Under the pieces are notes generated by a model. That model saw only the letters and a list, made by a program, of their open reading frames with translations, did no database searches and was not told the DNA's origin. Shown here one piece after another: positions 61,677-64,000 of a stretch of DNA of 64,000 nt (position 1 is its first letter; each line of letters begins with the position of its first letter). This stretch comes from Verrucomicrobiaceae bacterium (lineage in GTDB: Bacteria; Verrucomicrobiota; Verrucomicrobiia; Verrucomicrobiales; Verrucomicrobiaceae), in contig JAEUHK010000108.1 of NCBI GenBank assembly GCA_016795465.1, forward strand, positions 1 through 64,000. The letters run 5' to 3'. Made by a program: the position numbers and the translations under genes.

Positions 61677-64000
61677 TTACTCGAACACAATCTCGCCCAT
61701 CACGGACGTGTCATCCATGCTCGTGCTGTTGAGCGATGAAGACCAGATCGCTCGGTCGATGATTTCGCGTGGCATCGCGTGGTTGCGGCCGAAATTGGCT
61801 TTCCAAGTGATGCCTTTGCTTGGTGGTTCGACGCCGAGGGTGGTGAACGGAATGACGAGATGGGCGTGCCAGCGCTTCGTTTTCGGATCGACGCGGGTTT
61901 CGCTGGTCCAGTCGCCGTTCCACGTCGGATCATCCTTCCCGTGACGCGGATCCATCACGTCGGTGATGCGGCCGTTGAGAGCGTCATACTTGGATTCGGC
62001 GTTTGCGCCTTGGGTGAGGCGATAAAACAGCGGTTGGGCGTGATTCGGAGCCAAATAGACATCAAAGGCTTCTTGATTGGTAAGAAGGCGGTCGCGGTTG
62101 TAGGCGGCGAAGGTCGTTTCGTCTCCGAGTTCGGCCTCGGCGCGGAGGTGAAGGGCTTTTTCGTCGTAGAGGAGGCGGATCGTCGTGTTGCGCGGCAGCG
62201 TGTGCAGCGGTGGGAGGAGCGTGAGTTCGTGTGCGGTGGCGTTTTGCCACTCGGGGCTGTCGAGTGTGAGTTTGGCGGTTGTTTTGGCGATGGAGAGTTT
62301 CTTGAGGCCCATGGGCGGGGCGTTGCGCATGGCCTTGGTGTCCCAGTTGAAGCACGTGCTGGCGTAGGGCTCCTGGTAGCCGTCGTGGGCGAGTTGGAGG
62401 TGCTTGGCGTCGTGGCCGGGAAAGGGGAACAGAATGTGGTTCCACTCCTTTTGATGCCCTTTGACGTAAAGCGTGGCGATGAAGGCGTTTCGCGCGTCGA
62501 TGGCATCGAGCAGGCGATGCAGCGAGCCGGTATCGGGCAGCATCTGCCAGGCCTGATGCAGGTGCACGACCTTGGCGAAGTGCTTCAAGTAGTCGAACTC
62601 GGCGCGCACGAGCGCCAGGCGTGTTTTCACCTTCGGCGTGGTGGCGAGCTTTTCCGCCTGTGCGAGGTGACCCTCCATCGTGGCGAGCACACGCGGCGTG
62701 TAGAGGAAGGCGATGAGCTGAAACGGGTCCTGCACCGTTTTGCGCCCGCGAGCATCGGTGGGCAGCGGTTTGTAGGTCCACACGTCGGTGCGCGTGCCGA
62801 TGTGGTCGGAGTAAAGCGCGATGGCGTGATACAGCTCGTCGTAAAAGGCGCGCATCGAGAAGGCGATGCTTTTGTTTTGAAACGCGGCCTCGCAGAACTC
62901 GGGCACGAGGTCCTTCGCGTGGTTGTTCGCCGGATCGTCAAACATGCGGCCCATGGTGTAATAGACGGGGCCTTCGAGGCCAAAGAGCTGGCCGGGGCCG
63001 TCGCGATAGAGCGACTGGATGCGGTTCACGGCGAGTCGTTGCACCTGCTGCTCGATGTAGCCGGGCGTGCGCATCGGCGTGTAGCGCGTGCCGAGGTTCG
63101 GGCACCAGTTGTAAACGTAGCCGGTGAAGCCGCGCGGCACCTCGATGCCACGCCACGGGGCGATGTCCTCCTCGTTGGTGCCGGTGAGCATGATGCAGGT
63201 GTTTGAAGGGAAGGCTTTGAAGCTCTTCGGCGGCGCGGCAGTGAGGATGTAGCTCATCATCGTCACCTGCCTGCCCGGATGCGACTTCTCCAAACGCCGC
63301 GCGACATCGCGGTGGAAGATCCAGATCTTCTCCGACCAGTCTTTGCCCGTGCCATAGAGTGCGTCGCACTTCTCGCACTGGCACTCGCGAAAGCCATCCG
63401 GCTGGCCGAGATCGACGCTGTCGTAGCCTTTGTCGAAGAAGCCCGCGAGATCGCGGTGGATGCGCTCCTGCACGTCGGGATTCGACAGGCAATACTGCCC
63501 GTTGCCCTCCGGCTTCAAACGCGAGCCGCTGATCAGCGCGAAGTATTCCGGGTGCTCCGCAAACAACTCCGCCGGCACCGCCCGCTCCCACGTGTGCCCG
63601 CCGAACTGCTCGTCCACGCGCGGGAAGCGATTGTGCGCGAGATCGTAAAACGATGCACCTGCCGGATGTGCCGTGTTCACCCGCAGCAGCGGCGTGGTGG
63701 TCACGTTCAGCGACTCCGGCACCGTCATCGTCGCCATCGGCAAAAACTCGATCGCGGGCGACGCGAGCAGGTCGATCTTCGCCGCGCCGCTCACCGGCGT
63801 GTAGCCCGGCAGATCGGGATACAAAAAGCGCACGCCCATGAACTGCCGCGCAAAGTCCACCGCTGCCTTCGCCGTGCCCACGCGATCCCAATTCGGCCGT
63901 CGCGCATTGTCCGTCGGTGCCTTCGACCGATGATCATGCCCCGCGATGATCACATCCTTGCCCACCACGCGATGCACAAAGCTCCAATCCCGCAGCTTCG
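61677..64000 (-). CDS. DUF4838 protein with C-terminal CBM9-like domain (partial)
   Basis: A gene open to the right edge on the minus strand; about 774 residues are visible. An in-frame GTG at 63977 is not a likely start because the frame (LRDWSF before VHRVVGKDVII) stays open to the edge. The DUF4838 core is present with HPEYFALISGS and CQCEKCDALYG, as in the paralogue at 43.7 kb. A CBM9-like domain (LLYDEKALHLRAEAE...) forms the end. The signal peptide, if any, lies outside the window. Confidence 0.8.
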   Translation of the reverse strand, partial: KLRDWSFVHRVVGKDVIIAGHDHRSKAPTDNARRPNWDRVGTAKAAVDFARQFMGVRFLYPDLPGYTPVSGAAKIDLLASPAIEFLPMATMTVPESLNVTTTPLLRVNTAHPAGASFYDLAHNRFPRVDEQFGGHTWERAVPAELFAEHPEYFALISGSRLKPEGNGQYCLSNPDVQERIHRDLAGFFDKGYDSVDLGQPDGFRECQCEKCDALYGTGKDWSEKIWIFHRDVARRLEKSHPGRQVTMMSYILTAAPPKSFKAFPSNTCIMLTGTNEEDIAPWRGIEVPRGFTGYVYNWCPNLGTRYTPMRTPGYIEQQVQRLAVNRIQSLYRDGPGQLFGLEGPVYYTMGRMFDDPANNHAKDLVPEFCEAAFQNKSIAFSMRAFYDELYHAIALYSDHIGTRTDVWTYKPLPTDARGRKTVQDPFQLIAFLYTPRVLATMEGHLAQAEKLATTPKVKTRLALVRAEFDYLKHFAKVVHLHQAWQMLPDTGSLHRLLDAIDARNAFIATLYVKGHQKEWNHILFPFPGHDAKHLQLAHDGYQEPYASTCFNWDTKAMRNAPPMGLKKLSIAKTTAKLTLDSPEWQNATAHELTLLPPLHTLPRNTTIRLLYDEKALHLRAEAELGDETTFAAYNRDRLLTNQEAFDVYLAPNHAQPLFYRLTQGANAESKYDALNGRITDVMDPRHGKDDPTWNGDWTSETRVDPKTKRWHAHLVIPFTTLGVEPPSKGITWKANFGRNHAMPREIIDRAIWSSSLNSTSMDDTSVMGEIVFE

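Overview
The window looks like a chromosomal segment of a GC-rich Gram-negative member of the Verrucomicrobiota, probably Verrucomicrobiaceae/Prosthecobacter-like. This rests on gene content: many secreted sulfatases, DUF4838 and DUF1080 proteins, paired DUF1592/DUF1552 'planctomycete-type' cytochrome proteins, an autotransporter-associated repeat, lpxK, and a RAYT transposase with its palindromes. No rRNA, tRNA, CRISPR array or prophage was seen.

Region 1 (1-20.3 kb) is a surface-polysaccharide locus. It has the tail of an FkbH-like protein, an acyl carrier protein, a MaoC-SDR fusion, four methyltransferases, a fused Gfo/Idh/MocA dehydrogenase + DegT aminotransferase followed by an AAC(3)-type N-acetyltransferase (a likely amino-sugar module), a Wzx-like flippase, a hexapeptide acetyltransferase, a polysaccharide deacetylase, two FemAB/CelD-like acyltransferases, three glycosyltransferases and two tandem O-antigen-ligase/polymerase paralogues. 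Several parts look duplicated.

Region 2 (20.3-26.5 kb) has three sulfatases around a diadenylate cyclase gene (cdaA) with a stub of its partner cdaR, then a lysozyme-like lipoprotein.

Region 3 (26.6-34.7 kb) is the most unusual part. A 1998-residue protein has an FHA domain, about 1700 residues of coiled coil and a C-terminal domain that resembles GrpE. It is followed by a lid-less Hsp70 and by a 112-residue protein whose C-terminal half resembles a J domain without HPD. I read this as a candidate dedicated chaperone system (FHA-GrpE / Hsp70 / J-like).

Region 4 (34.7-41.4 kb) is housekeeping and signalling: lpxK, fdhD, a small membrane protein and a cysteine desulfurase in a tight row, then an ECF sigma factor next to an anti-sigma-like vWA protein carrying an embedded autotransporter-type repeat.

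Region 5 (41.5-64 kb) is a secreted glycan/sialoside catabolic island: MFS transporter, polysaccharide deacetylase, two DUF4838 proteins, two sialidase-like proteins, DUF1080, DUF1592/DUF1552, an FG-GAP protein, an M15 peptidase and a ceramidase-like protein. It also carries a UPF0175/DUF3368 toxin-antitoxin pair with a near-leaderless promoter, a RAYT transposase flanked by two REP-type elements, a third solo copy of the same element, and unrelated inverted-repeat elements. The last gene runs off the right edge.
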